This document shows positions 37,401-52,400 of a stretch of DNA of 64,000 nucleotides, piece after piece (positions within the stretch are counted from its first letter, which is position 1; each line of letters begins with the position of its first letter). The stretch comes from Oreocharis arfaki (taxonomy: Eukaryota; Chordata; Aves; Passeriformes; Paramythiidae): positions 1,913,231 to 1,977,230 of the forward strand of contig VZRR01012727.1 of the NCBI GenBank assembly GCA_013398015.1, given 5' to 3'. The notes beneath the pieces were generated by a model. It was given only the letters and a program-made list of their open reading frames with translations, was not told the DNA's origin and did no database searches. The position numbers and the translations under genes are program-made.

Positions 37401-40400
37401 CCATTCAGGATTCACAAACTGTGAATGCGCTGCCAGTTTTTACAGTGTGGGGGTTTATATATGCAAGTAGAAACACAATGATTCTTCCAAAGGGTTTAGA
37501 ATAGATTCCTGCTTTCAGGAATGTACCTGAATCTTGATTATTTCACACACATATAAGTGGATTTGAGTGAAACATAACGTTAGTGACGGTCATTCTCATC
37601 TTTTAGGTGAGACAAAGAAATGTGATTTCCTTAAAAGATGCATAAACCATTTTTAAATGATAATACTACCTTGCAAAATATTTGTGTCGTTAGAGGGAAA
37701 AGTATGTATTTGTCCACATTTTTATTTTAGTAAGTGCTGGTAAGCATTATTTATTAAAGGAAATGCAAAAGAAAAGAGCCGTGGGACACCTGTTCATCAT
37801 AGCAAACTGTCACCTCATAGAGCTGATATCTCTACTTCATAAATGGACTTCAGTGCACCTTCGTAAATATCTTACTGTTCCACAGAGCTCAGAGCACTTT
37901 AGCAAATAAAAGTTATTATTTCCATGTGAAATGGAAACATTCAGACAGCTGAGTTCTAAAAGGTCACTTGGAAAGTTGCTGAACAAAAGAAATACTCTGG
38001 ACTTTTTGCTGAGTAAGAAGCTGAAACCAAAGGATCAGAAATGAAGACTAAACAAGGAACATTTTTTAATCCAAACATTGAAGTTGATTGGTTGTGACTG
38101 TAATTTCAGAAAGGAAGTGACATACTTTGTAGCAAACTGAAGCAAAAAGCCATATTTAACAACCCAAACCAAGAGTATAACACTGATTATTGTATGAAAT
38201 TAATCATTAATTTAACGAACCCTGTTGGTCAATGAGCAGCATGGAAGGAGGCCTGGACATCACCTCAGCTGATTGTAGAAATCCTGGGCTAACCTTCTGC
38301 ATAAAGTACTTGTCATCCAAGCAAAGGGTAGACACGAGAACTTAATCTGATATTCAGCAAAGACTACTGCAGGAGGACTTGATGGCATTAATCCTTCTTC
38401 CTGGGAGAGGATTGCTGTCAGCTTCCACAGAAAATTTCTACCTAATTCCATTCAGAGGTATCAAATTGAGCACAAATAAAAGGGTTGCTTGGACAGTTGG
38501 GTCAGATCAGAGGATAGTATTTTTTAATGAACATGTGCAAGAGTAAATCTAGAGCAGAGAAATAACAATAATGTCCCAGTAATTTTGTAGCAGGGCTCAG
38601 TACGTTTAGCATCTGCATTTATTTTGTGATCTGGAATTACTGTAGCACTCCAGGAGGCAAATGCAAATGAGAATTAACATGATCAGAATGATGATAGGTC
38701 TTAGGCAGATTGTTATAGAAGTTACCATCTACCTTGTAAAATAAATCCAACCCCCAAAACAAAACAGCCCAGCTGTGCTGGTGATGCAGAGTGCTGACCC
38801 AGGACTTAAGTCATGACACATTTCTTTGAGTCCTCTTTCAATCTGTGGAACTATAAGAGCCTTTTCGCTGGAGGTAGAAGCTGTTGTAGAGTGTGTGGTT
38901 GCAGTGTTGGTGCAGTCACAGAGGAAGATGAAAAGTCTCTCCACAGGAAATGTGATCATTAGGGAAATGATCTGTCACAAAATTCATTGTGATGCCACAT
39001 TTCAGAACAAAAAGTGCTTCAAAGCTTTTAGCTCAAAAACAAGCTCAAACCCAAATCCCTATGACTTCTTGTCATTCAGAGACAGGAGATTTCACTCATA
39101 ATAATGCTGGGAATGGCTGACAGTGTGTGATGCTGAGTTTTTGAAATGTTAGCTGTTTCTTGACCACAGATTCCATCTAGATGCTTCGCAATGCAGTTGC
39201 TGGAGGAGAAACCAGATTGATTGCAAATAGATCCTAGCTTGGTCTCTGTGCTCATTATCTTTGTGGTACACTTGCTTTTTGTATTCCTGCTGTTGTTTTA
39301 ATACCCCAAATTCTTTCTGAATTGCAGCTTTTTGATGATTCTTTGCTAAAAATAATTGGATTTAATATTGTTTTAGTGTCCAGTGCTTGCAATCTTACTG
39401 GTGAGTGTTTTTAATATTGCTGTCTATATATTAATGTAATGACCAAATTGGCAAGCACCAGCCCAGCTCATGCCTTCTTCATAGGTGAAGCCTTGCTATG
39501 AGGAAGGTAGAGGGAATCCAAAAGATTCCTTAGTTTCTCAACTCAGATAGGAGTTGTCTGCATGCTACAAAAACACAAAAGAGGTTTAAATGTCATAGAG
39601 GGCAGATTTTCTAGGTCTGGGAGATTCAAAGGATTCTCTGGAGATGCAGGGGTTCATCCTCTGCAAAAAAAAAAAATGCTGACCACTTTCTTGCTTATAA
39701 AGGCCAGAGGCATTTGAAGGACACATCTAAGTCCATTGCATTACCTTTGTACCATCAGCAGATTAATAATTAAACAGAATTAATTATCTGTATTTCTTTC
39801 CACTGGCATTTATGATTTGTCTGTCAGAGCAACTTTATTAAAATCAACTGATTTTTTGCTGTTTTCTAGTATTTGTAATTTTGTTAATCAGACAGAATTA
39901 TTTGTTGAGGTTTTTAAAAAAAATAAATTAGAGAAATTGTATTAATAGGAATCTATTTCAAAAGCTTAATAATGCAAACTATGAAATAAAAAAATCCATA
40001 AAAATTAAAAAGTAGAAGAGAAATACGGTGTGTTGTGCCCAGGTGTAAACATCTTTGCCTGGCTGGCAGCCCTCTGGCTGTCCAGGAAGTCACCCTGACA
40101 CACGTTGCTGCTTTCATCCCTCCTGCAGATTTAGGCCTCCTTCATGTAGAGCCAGTGTGGCAGACGGAGGTGCTTCCCCTTTGGTGTCAGGTGCACGCTC
40201 TGGACCTGCAATCCTGGAAGCATTTTCAGGTCTGTTGGTGTAGTGATATTCATCCATTTCTACTGATGCATGAAGGATGGAACCTGAGGCCATCTGGATG
40301 CCTCTCATCATAATGTTAGGCAGTGTGTAATTTTTCCAGCAATTGATTTGCTCTTGCTGTAATAAGCCACCACTTTTTCCCTAAATATGGACTTGTTTTA

Positions 40401-43400
40401 ATGTCATGTTGTAATTGATGCTTTTTCACAGGGAATTTATTCTACTTTAAGAAAAGCACAGGTAACAATATGCAGATGTAGTGATTTTTTTTAATGGTCT
40501 GAAAAATCCTTCTCCATACCCAGTGCTTGAGAGTGCACAGTAATTAAGTTTGCATTCTTCTTTGTGAGGACAAGGCACACATTTGTAGAATCTCACTGCA
40601 AATACCATTAAGTTAGACTAGAAATTGGGCATCCAAAGGAACAGAGTTAATTCACTCAGTTGTATCGAGCTCCCAGCATACCTAACCAAAGGACTCCTTG
40701 TTCAGTGTAAGGCATTGGCAGAGAAATACCATGAAGAGCTTCTGTATTATAAATAGTATTTGGAGTTAGTCTTGTAAAAATATATGCACACTTAGTATTA
40801 GAAAGTGAGAGATGTGAGTGTGTTACATAAATGCAATGTATTGCAAATATATATGCTATCTTCTGGGTATAATTCAAACAGTAAAAGTTACATCTCCTTT
40901 GAAATCTCCAGTGCTGTTTCTGCAGAATATGAGCTCTAGTCTTCTTTGGGACGAGTGTTAAAAGTTAGCTCTAGGAGAAAGGGTTTTAGAATGTATGGAA
41001 AGAAAGGATACAAATATAAACTGAAATCCTAGAACCTGTAAGGAAATTATGACAACACACTGTGTAAGTGTGTGCCTCAGCCTAAATGGAGAGGGAGCAG
41101 TAAAGCCAGAGAAAAAATAAAAGCTGGGTTATGAGTGTTTGTGTAGGTGTAGTTGTCTTCTGAAGATGAAAATCCATCTAAAGTGATGCTAACTAAAGAT
41201 AATATCAACTGCAGTAGATAAAATTCAAAGTAATTATTGCTGAAGGGAAGAAATTAATTCAGGAAACCGCAAAAGCCATTAATAAATTAACAAAGTATTC
41301 CAATGTATGAGAAAAGCTGTGAATAACTCGATGGGTCTGCTAGATTGTTAAAAAGTAATGGAAGCAATAAAACAGAAGACTAAAGTGCCTTTTTACAAAG
41401 TTTTCATGCAGTCAGCCCCAGAGAGATTCACATTTAGTGCTGGAAAGTGTAAGACAACAGTAGAAAGCAGGGTTGGCTACAATCTGTTGATGGTGTGGGG
41501 AGGGGGCCCAGCAGTTTAACAGCACAAGGTGTTTGCTTCTGGGAGCACTGGGGAAGAGCAGAAATGGGACATGGCACCTTTTTTTTTTTTTTTTAGATTA
41601 ATTAATGCTAGATTTTCTTATAGGAAAGAAAAGCTTATGAATAGACTTACGAAAAAAAGCTTGTGGGTGCTGTCTTTAGGAAGAAAGTTTCAGAGCTGAA
41701 TGTTGCAGATTTCACCCAACATTTCTTGAAGGACTTATGAATATGAAATTCCGATAAGAATAAAAAACAGCTGCCTGAACATCAGCTGCTATGGTAGAGG
41801 TAGCCAGGGGATCATCATTTAATAGTAGCTCTTTGGACTTTAGATCAATGAAGCTTCAACAGTGAGAGAATACTCGAAATAGTAATAGCAGAAGGATAAA
41901 AGAAAAAAGTACTTTGGATGTTTGTACTGGGCAACTTGGATCATCTTAGTCTAGGACAGTCTCTGGATATTCTGTGTAATGCTCATAGAAGGTAAATTAC
42001 AGTATTTTTTCTTAGATGTTTGCTGTCTCATAGTGTACCACGAGGTTTGTGTCATTGTAGTGGTTGCCTGTGTAGTGCTTTGTAGCTAAAAAGCACGCTA
42101 AAAATGAGTCATTAGGGCAACTACACTTTCTGGTTCTTTAGTTTTGCAAAATTCTGTGTCTTCAAACAATGCAGGCTGAAGTGTTACTACTTCTGTACAT
42201 TGCTGCCATTCCCCTTACCTCAATGAGGAAATTTACTCATTTGTGGGTTGAGAGGCAGCCTTGCCTGGGAATGGGAAGGTGCTTTTTTCAGTGCAAGCTG
42301 AGAGCTGCTTTGCTAAGTACAGACCAGTGCTCTGCTAAATGGAGATAAAGTTAAGGCACCCACATCCTGTCACACCATTTAGTTCTTGCAGGCTGCCATT
42401 TACCAGGAACTTGAAAGAAGTCCATTAGCTCCAAACTCTGTTAAAAAACAGCAAAGAGTTTAAAAATTTATGCCTGATTTGCCTTATACTGTGCACAGTT
42501 GAAAGCGTGCCTTTGAGCTCAGCCCTCTGCATGTGCATCTCTTCCTGGTGGTGGCAGAGGAGGAGCAAAACCAGCTTCTCTGCCATATTAGGTTTGCAGG
42601 TGAACAGGAGTATATTCACATAACTGGTAGCTAATGCAACTAATTGTGCATCTGTAATTGTTATTTACTGCCAGTTCCTGTGTCTGTTCTTCCCCTGGTA
42701 CAAAAGGTGTTGAATATGCAGCTTAAAATTTTGGAAAAATTCAACTATGTTTCAGTTTTGAAATACCTATGCATTTCAGATGAAGTTATGGACTAGGGAA
42801 GCGGACATTCTCCTTTTTTTATTTTATAATGTTAGGAACTTGAATTTAATTTAACTTTAGCAATAAATTATTAAATGAGGCTGACTCGGTCTATTTTGGA
42901 AATTCTTCTGAAATAAGTATGTTGTTATCTAAAAAGAAATATGAATTGTAATTAAGCTTTTTAGTTTACCTGAAGTAAAACTTCATTATCCCAATGAAAA
43001 CTGGTCAGGACTAGGAAGATAAACAGTGCTGTGGTTATACATCACAGGCTTGCTGGGCAAGCAAATCTAAACTAACATCTCTGTAGAAGACTGAATCAAT
43101 CTTTGTGGTCTTATCACCTTTAAATTTCAGAATTTCTGATCAAGTTGGCAGAGAGCAAACTGTCAAGGCATCCTAAAAGGCAATCTAGGTGGCAAGTCTG
43201 AAGCAGCTATAAGTTCCTAGTGAAACCCTCCTGTAAGAACATGCCAGTGTTTTGACTACTGAGTTAGACTGAACACATCTTTCATATGGGGCTATTTGTG
43301 CTGTGGAGGCATCATCAGAGCTGTGGGCCAGTTTCCTGGAGCATGACATAGGCAGATGCACAATGATAAGATGACGAGGAGCCAGGCAGGTAGGGACCAG

Positions 43401-46400
43401 CTCCTTGAATGTGGGACCGTTGCAGTTTAGAGGTCAGCTGCTGAAGGATCATCAAATCAGGAGCTCCTAAACATTGGCTGGCAGGGAGGGCAGGAGACGA
43501 AAAAAAGGGCAAAAAAGAGTCAATCACGTATGGCTTTTGCAGTTTTAAGCAGCATAAGAGAGTAGCACTGTTGGGTGGATGTGCAGAAGGCAGTGGAGCC
43601 CTGCAGGACCTGCCCCAACCCCCTCTCTGAGCCTGTTCATGTGGCAGCCATGCTTCACAAGCTGTTGTCAGTGTCAGCATTAATGCAGAGCCTAGCAAGG
43701 AACAGAGGCAGACTTTTTGTCAAACTTACTGCTACAGACCAACACATTTAGCACAAGTTTTATCTACTTTTAAGTGTTAAAATAATTTTTCTGCCCCTTC
43801 CTGCTGAGGTGGTGGATTGGAGTGGGTTTTACCTACTTTATGTGATGTCTCTATATCTCTGCCAAAGCAAAACTTCGAGCTGACTAATGGGTAAACACCA
43901 ACACTGACTCTCAGCTTTGACCCCTGAGGTCTGAAGGCAGAAATAAGACAGTGGGAACCCTCCCATGGTTCAGCCGGTCAAATCTAACCTGAAGTTGATT
44001 TAAACTGAACTGGGAGTTAGGCCATGTGGCTGGCTGACTGTGGTGAGTCATAGCCAAAAAGGACGCAATTACACGGTACAGCAAAGCCAGGCAGAGGCCC
44101 CTGAGCAGGCAGTAACACAACTACTGGCGGAAGCAGGACTTTTACAACCAAATTGAGGAGTGTAGTGCCAAAGCTCATTAACACTGATGAGGTAAAAGAT
44201 GACTTTCATTAGCAGCTGCCAGTAACTTAAAACTGAAAGACAAAACAAGCTTGGCAGTTAAGCCATTCTAGCAGTGTGTACCTTCGCACAAGTAAAAGCA
44301 CTTGCACTCCTGGCTGGAGAGCCAATGCTCTGGCAAGAGGCTCATATTCCTCGTGTAATGTAGACCAAAGCCATGGTCAAATAGATTGCAATGGTTCTAA
44401 TTTGAGAAGTTCCTCATGGTACCAGTGCGATGGGATCTCACTGAGCCATCAGCCACTCATCTCTGCAGAGCCAGCTGCTCTGCTACTGCCAGTTTCCCAA
44501 TCACCCATGATGGGGGATTGAGCAGGGGGGATCTCAGATCAGTGTAGGAGATGCTGTGGACCTCAGTGCCATTTCTTGTGTTCTTTGGAGAATTCTTTTA
44601 AAAAGCTCCGTTTCCATTCATCAGAGAATCCTGTTCCTTTGGGGCAGATGTCTGCCCCATACATGTGCCAAAAATGAATTGTCAGCCTTTAATTCAATTT
44701 TCTCTTACACCATCTGCTGAGGCCCTAGCTATTCGTATCCTAACAGAAACACATTATATCCTTGGTATAGGGTTCCATCCCCTGATCGTTGTGTTCCTGA
44801 TTTTTTTGGAAGTTTAATAATCTTTGTAAAGCTTTCCTTTGACCCTGTCAACCTAAAAAGAAGGCTGGTGGTTTCATGATGTATCTTTCATTGCACTATT
44901 TCAGACTGCTTTATGCTGTCATTGCTGCAGATGATGCTGGTCCTTAATTTCTTTGGGTCTTGGTTATATAAATGTACATAAAGAACATATTTTATATCCA
45001 AAAGGAAAGAAAGATCACATTGTGTTAACAATGCTGAATTGATTTGGCTTGCAGCAGATGAGCAGATCATCTGTCATGCATCCTTCACCATGGAATTTCC
45101 TACAAAACAGTCTTGTGCAGCAAAATGGAAATCCAGAAGCTAGATTACTTTTTAAAATATTTTTCCAAGTTTCTGCTTGTGAGAGTATTCTTGATAATCC
45201 TGACTGAAATGCTGCAGTCTTTACCACTTCCTCTCACTTCCTCTTTCCCAGTTGCCTTGCTAGTGTTGGGTACCATTATAAATTGTCTTTCATAATTTTA
45301 ATATGAATTAAACTGCCTTGAAAGTTCCAGTTTGCAGCATCAAGTGTTACAAAAGCAGAAAAAATTGACAAAGAGTTTGGCTGTGGCTGCTGTAGGTTGT
45401 GAGGGCTTTGATCACAGCTCAGTTTATCCAAGTACTCCTAACAGTGTACACGCTGGTGCAGAGCAGCCCATGGAAATCCAGGTGATCCCACACTCGAGTT
45501 GTCTCCGTGCAACAAATGGAGGTACAGAGAAGGCTCACGTGCCTTCCTGAGCCAGCAGAGCTGAGTGCTGAATTAAGCACTGTCAGTCCCCACTTCCTGC
45601 TTGGGTTTGTGCTGGGAGGTTATTAAGAGATCTGTTGCCTGTCAGACTCTGTAGAAATCTTGATTCAGATAATCTTTTTTCAAATTATGATCTTTTTTCA
45701 AGCTGTACTTAATGCCTGTTGAAGTAAATGACAAATTTCTGTGCTTTCTTGAACACCTACCAGAAGGTTTTCTCTTTTTTAGTTTGTTCATATTATCAGT
45801 TTTGTGGGGTATACATATGAAATGCTAAATAATAGGTGCTAAATAATATCCTCAAATACCTTAGTCTATGCAACAGAAAAAAATTCTTATATATTTCCAT
45901 ATTAAAAATGAAAGAGCATTAAATTTTACCAGGCCACGTGGCCATACATTCACCAATATTTCAACCAAATACTGTAAAAATAAAGACTTTTCTATGTCTT
46001 ACCCACATTTGCACATACTTGTGTCCTCCTGCTTCAGCTTTTCCATCTGTCATCACAGCAGACAGTACACACTCTACTTCCAAACTGCTCCATCTCTGTG
46101 GATGTGTGTATACAAACTGATACTTGCTTTACAAATCAAATTTGGTTTCTGATCTCCCACCTCCAAGTGGGAGTTGTTCTTGTTATTGTCACAGGATGTG
46201 TAACATTGCTATATACACATTTCTTACTATTAGACATAAGAAATGTTTACAGGTCTGTGGAATTTCCCGGCTTGTGCATAGCTGTGCCTATATAAAGAGT
46301 GTAAAATTATTTGGAGCATGAAATTGGATGTTCTTTTAACTTTGGCCTGAGGGCTTTCCCTGGGTCCCTATACATTGAAAGGTCCATAAAATTCTTTTCC

Positions 46401-49400
46401 TAAATAAATTCTTGTCTAGAATCCTTATCTAGTATCTTTGATTTTACTTTTCTTTCCCAGATCACTTATTTAATACTTTTAAAATAAAAAAATTACAATA
46501 AAAAAGGAAACTGTTTGTGAAATGCTAATCAAAATTGCTTGCCACATGCAAAAGATGGAAGCATAGACTATTTATGTTCTTTTTGCCTTGAATTATTTAT
46601 AGAGATACTGAAATCAGTCTTGTTCAAATCCTGAGAAACATGAGCTTTAGATTTTTGCTGGTATATGGGGCACCACAATCCCTGTTAGCAGAGTGGAGTA
46701 CTACCATTCTGAGCCTTTATTTTTATTTCCTGAAACATTCAGCATAGAGTCTTTTAGAAAAGGATGATCAGCACAGGATTTAAAGCCAAATTAGATGAAC
46801 TGTTTTTGCCTCTCTTTGCTTGTGATTATCAGGTGGTTTGTTAGTTAAAGCTGGATCTCACATCTCCTGTTTGTTATCATGAAAATAGCAAATGGAGAAA
46901 GAGTTAAAAAAAGAACTAAGATGGAGTGAATGGCCCAGAGCTGGGTACCAAAATTGTTGATCTGATTTCAAGAGAAAAATAAGGAAGGAGAAGGAATCAA
47001 AAGATCGCTTTCACTTAATGTTTTTATTGAATTCTGGAGGAGTTGTGTGGACTCAGTCCTCTTCTGAAATCTGTTCATCATTGTTTCTGACGTGACATGA
47101 AGTAAGGGCCTCTTCTTGACCTGCTCAGCTGCTCAGCTTCCCTGAAGGGACAGGGCCCAGGTTTTGCAATCCAGATTTTGAGATAAGGGGAGGCTTTCAT
47201 AAGTGTGTGGATGGCATTCTGGGGAGCTCGAGTTTGAGGAGTTTCTCTCTTTGCAGCCTGTTCCTGTTTATGCAATCAGACGGACGTGAGCATATTTTTT
47301 ACGGCACTTTCAGATCCCTTGTCTGCGAACTTCATCGTTTGAAACTGATTTCTAATTGCAGTATGTCACTACCTCCACTTTGCATGGGATGTTAGAGAGG
47401 CACAGAAACGGAGAGTGCATCCAACCACTCATGCAGTTGAGTAGAAAGTGGAATTCCTGGGTAGGACTTGGTCACAGTCCCAATTTTTCTCATTCTGGCT
47501 CAGTACAACATGGATTTCAGGCCATACATCAAATATAGGAAATTTTGATTAATTTAAATAGTGTAATTTCTGATTTTCACACAATCCCAGAATTAACTAG
47601 GTTGGAAAGACCTTTGAGATCATGAAGTCCAACCTATGACCTAACACCACCTTGTCAACTGGACCATGCCATAAAGTACCACTTGCAGTCTTTTCTTAAA
47701 CACCTCCAGGGAAATAGTAAAAAATGAATGATAAATTTTAACAGGCAGTTTTCTGGAAGATAATGATATGCATCACTGAATGATTTACTTTCCAAATGAT
47801 TTTTGCATGAATAATGCTGGTAGGATCTGACCCTTACATGATGCTTCCTATCAACATTTTGCGTGCATAGATTACTGTGTTTTAAATTGCACCCTAACAA
47901 GTCTGCAGTTAATTTAGCTGTTGGTCAGCGAATACTGGCTGTCACAATATTTTATGAACAACAAAAATGTAATTCAGTAGCATGTTTGATGAAGGATATT
48001 CAATTCTGATAAATTTTGGCCTGAATGTCTGGAGGAAAAAGAGAAAGTGAAGATAGCAGCCAAGTAAAATCACTGTCCCTTGAAACAAAGAGTTTGCTGG
48101 CTGCAGCTGGCAGCCCCGGGAGGGCGAGGAAGCTGCCCAGCAGGCAGAGTCGGTATGGGAATGGTTCTCCACTGAGCTGCATGATTTTTTTCCCTCTGTA
48201 CTCTCTATCCTTTCAAGAAACAGAAGCTAGTTGTCTATCAGCCAGTGCTGGTTAGGATCTTCTCTTCATGCTGGAAGAAATCTGGGTCATAGGAGATGAC
48301 TGAGACTAGCAGGATAGTTTAGAGCATTGCTGCTTGGAGATGTGAGGCTGAGACTTCAGCTCTTGGAGCACAGGGACTGCTGAGGGTCCTGTTAAGCTTG
48401 GAGCAAGAAGTCACAGAAGTACAAATGACAGATCCCTGGAAAAGGAAATTTTTGTGCCACATCTTTATTCTGATTTCTGAATCTTTCAAAGGCTGGGGCT
48501 GTGCAGGCAGAGTAACTGGGCACAATAAAACCCAGCACTGTGACTGGAAGTACTGAGCAATGGCACATGCATTACTCTGCTGTGGAATAAGCAGCAAGTT
48601 TTCTTTAGGCCTAAACTGCACAATCATCAGATAATTCAATTAAAATTTAATGTTTAATTTTGTGAGTAGATAAAGGCAGATCCTCGCTCAGATCTTCACT
48701 CTGACTCCAATGTGCTCATTTGAACCACGGGACTTGTTCTCATCCAAGACAGCAGCTGACTCCCCCAGCCCCAGCATCTGGTTCTGTAACAGTCGCTTCA
48801 GTAGCACCAAACATCACTGCATCACTCAGAGCAACACTCCTTTGAGCCACTTGCCATCTCCTAGAAGTATCAGAAATGTTGTATTCACAGCACTGTCTGA
48901 AAAGCGATCTTTTGCAGTAGTGCTGAATTACCTTGGTGAGGGGAACGACTGTGGGAACAGTGCGGCTACCAGCTGTACATTCACCTGTGCCACTGGGCCA
49001 GAGGTACTCTGAGACTGCAGCTTCGTGGGGCTCTGGATTCTTTCTGTCTCCAGATGCTACTGCTGAGGGTCATTCAGGTGCTGTCAGTGCCAGTGCAGCC
49101 CCAGGAAGACCCCGCTACACCTTTGTAGCAGTTATTCAGTGTTGCTCTCTGGAGGGTTGTTGCTCTGTCATTTGTTGCACACTGGTCCTGCTGGCCTGAG
49201 TCTGTGCCACCACACAGCCCTCCTTGCCCTGCCCTCAGCCCTTGGCCAAGGTGAAGCCATGGCACTCCTGTGGAACATTTATGTGTCCTTTATCAGTAAA
49301 AAATCTGCAGTGCATAGCAATCAAACAAGTGGTTTGTTAGGGTGTTTAACATAGCAGTGGATCAGAGAAGAATATTATTACAAAAAGGAATAATTTACAG

Positions 49401-52400
49401 GCAGATGTCATTTCTTGAAAGAAATGTTCATTTCTTTTTAAAAATCACTGGCTGAATCTTTTTGAAAATCACTGATTAGAGTCTTCACTGATATAATGCT
49501 CTCAGTAAGTACAGAGCTGTTGATCCAAGGACTTCATGCTGATTGAACTCTGGCAAACAGAAGGTATTTCTGATTTCAACAGGCTTTCTGTTATCAGTGG
49601 CTAAAATGCCGATCTTAGAATCACAGACTCATAGAAAGACTTGGGTTGGAACAGACGTTAAACATCATTCAGTTGCAGCCTCCCCTCCTCTTCTTACAGT
49701 ACTAAACTGTTTATGGTTTGAAGTGTTTAAGGCTTAAAGACAGTTTAGAGAAGTATTTCCAAGTTGATTCTGTTTATCAGAGCAAAGGACCCATTTTCTA
49801 TTGCTGGAAAAATTACATTAAAAGTTATATGCAATCAGGAAGATCTACAAAACCAGATAATGCTTTAGTCTTGAAGGAACTCAGAGATATCTGCCTCTGA
49901 GAAGCAGAGAAGCGAGTCAGATATTTAAATAAGCCATGGTCCAGTGAAGGGCCTGAAATGAAGGTTGCCCCTGACTCACACGCTCACCAACAGTCAGTCA
50001 GTTCTCAGCTGTAGCCTTTTTTATGATCAAAACTTTTGAGAACTGAGCTGCCTTCTGCTGTCCTCCACAGCTCCCTGTGACTAATAGTCAGCAATTGCAA
50101 AAACCATGGAGTAGGAATGGAGAGGACAATTTAATGGGTGTAAGTTCTTTTCTCCTTCTGCTTGCCATAAACAATATCCATTCAGCAAATCCAGAATCAT
50201 CCTGTCAGTGCCATTGAGCAGAGCAATACGGAGCAAGTGTTTCCTCCTGTTCACGGTAGATGTGGGAAAGGAATATCAAGGAAGGTACAGCAGGGCTAGA
50301 AAAGTCATGACTGAAGTTAGAGGGACTGGCCCTCGGGAGGAGAGAAGTTTAGCATGGGAACAACATGAATCTGGCTCAAGACTTTGTATGTGCACAAATA
50401 CTGAAAATATTTTTCAGTAAAAGGGCAAAGCAAATATTAACACAGATTTTTCTTGTGTGTAGCACAAAATTGCCAAACAAATATCACAGCCAGTCTTCCA
50501 TTCCTTGTGTATAGGTGTTTCTTAATGACTGTGGAGAGTACCCAGCATTTCACAGATGAAGGAACCGTTACCTCAGGGTTTGATATTCTCCTCTCTTGCA
50601 GACAATTCACATGGTGACAAGTACTCCCTGCAAAGCAGCCTGGACTTCATCCCAAAGATTGCCACCCCCCCCACTGCATCATACTAATGAACCTGTACAA
50701 CTGAAAATAATTACAAATGGAAATGTGATGAAAAGGAGTTTAATAGGGACTTTTCATGGCTGCACTAGAGAAGTGGTTTAGCACTAAGATAAGTCTGACT
50801 GCTTGGGCATGTGGGTGCTATGGTAACTCAGTTTGCATTTGGAAGCACTTAAGCTCTAAACCACAGTTTAGAAGCTGCACCCTCTTCCTTTTGAGCAGGG
50901 TTCTGTAGAAGAAAGGCAGAAGTAAACAGCATGAGATAAACCACAGAGCAGCAAAGGCGTCGTTAGCTGTAGCTGTACAAGTGGGTTACTGCAAAGTCGT
51001 CCTGTGAAGACTGAGAATGTCATTAAAGTATGGTGCAACTGAAAGAAAAGCCTTCCTTCTGACTGATAAACACACAATATTCCTGGGTATTTATTTTAGG
51101 TTTGCAGGAACTGTGTTGGCAAAAGAATTTGATTTGCTGCTTTTGGTTTTTGTTCTACTTCAGGTTTACAGTTTTGAGAAATTCTACATATCATTGGTAA
51201 CAAATATTACTTCCATTAAATGAATGTTTCTTCGGGGAAATTTGTCCTTTTTATTTTTCTCTGGAAAAATTAAACTCTTATGTTTATTTTGCATAATCAG
51301 AACCAGAAAAGTACTTCTTTAAAATGGTCAGAAATGTTCAACATACATTGCAACGTTCTGTTCCTCCTTGTATCTGTCAGTCATAAATTCTTGATTCCAT
51401 CCCTTTCTTCTGGTTGCTCCCCTTGTATTTGATTGCTGGATAGTTTGAATTTTTTGCCTTCTCCATAGCTGTAAATGCTGGTTAATGCTTATCCTCCTCT
51501 GAACTTGAGGAGGATAGGGACAACTCCAGTCTTGGAAGGTGGAAAGCGAGAGATGGATCTAGACCAAGCATTAATTTCAGAGGTAAATTTTCACTAAAAG
51601 CATCATACCACATCCTATCACGTTAGATGTAGTTGGGCAGGCACTTACTCCTGAGCTGTGCTCTGCAGGCAGACCACGCCTTCCCCAGTGCAAGTCAGGT
51701 CTCAGCACTGGCAGGTGCTTGGGAACAAAAAGGCCTTTGGCTCTCAGAAATGTGCTTTAACCAAAGGCTAAAGGTGTAGGAAAGAGTGCCAGGATCAGGC
51801 TCTAAGGCAGCGATGCACTGTGGGAAGGAGTTGCTGTGGGAGGCAATTATTAATGAACTTGTAAAAAAGGAAATGTTTTGAGAAATCAGATGGAAATTAT
51901 TTTAATTATCATTCTGAAAGTCAGAATATACATTAAATCCAGATGTCAAAAGGAAACAATTGGCATTTCTCAAACAGGACGTTTTAGAATTTCTGTTAAA
52001 TTAAAAGTCAACATTTTATCCTTAATTTCTGGTGAAAATAAATATTGTAAATATTGCCTGTGGAAAAGAATTATCATGTTTATTTAGTTCTAATTCCTAT
52101 GATTGCTATAGGTCTATGAAGACTTCTATCAATTGGATAATGAATAACTTAGAAGTGATTTGATGGCTTCATCTTCAATGACCATAAGAGTAGGTTTTTA
52201 TTTTAGGACCCTCTGAAATGTCTCTGTTACCTGAGAAAATTCTACATTGTAAACTCAGATGAGTAGTTTATTTTTTGACTCAGAGCATGCAAAATTTCAC
52301 ATATTTTTAGTATGAACTCTATATGGCATTCTTTGACTCAATTTTCAAAAAGCAGCACTTTGTCCAGAAACTGGGAACAGTTTTAGTCTTTTTCTTCCCC

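Larger units (their letters stand above)
27056..47578. other. PTPRC intron 2, middle part, no recognised gene
   Basis: About 20.5 kb of intron. No exon in the PTPRC frame and no independent gene were recognised. The stretch 28560-28990 is GC-rich and carries overlapping long open frames on both strands (28368-28820 +, 28558-29013 -) without a recognisable product. T tracts lie at 32493-32517 and 41578-41594. A short tandem duplication of about 22 bp lies at 32778-32820 ('aagtcaagaaggagct' and 'aagtcaggaaggagct'). Confidence 0.6.

Noticed and set aside
51490..51516. Hairpin with 10-bp perfect arms resembling a terminator
   Set aside because: It lies in a vertebrate intron, has no T run after it, and intrinsic terminators of this kind are bacterial.
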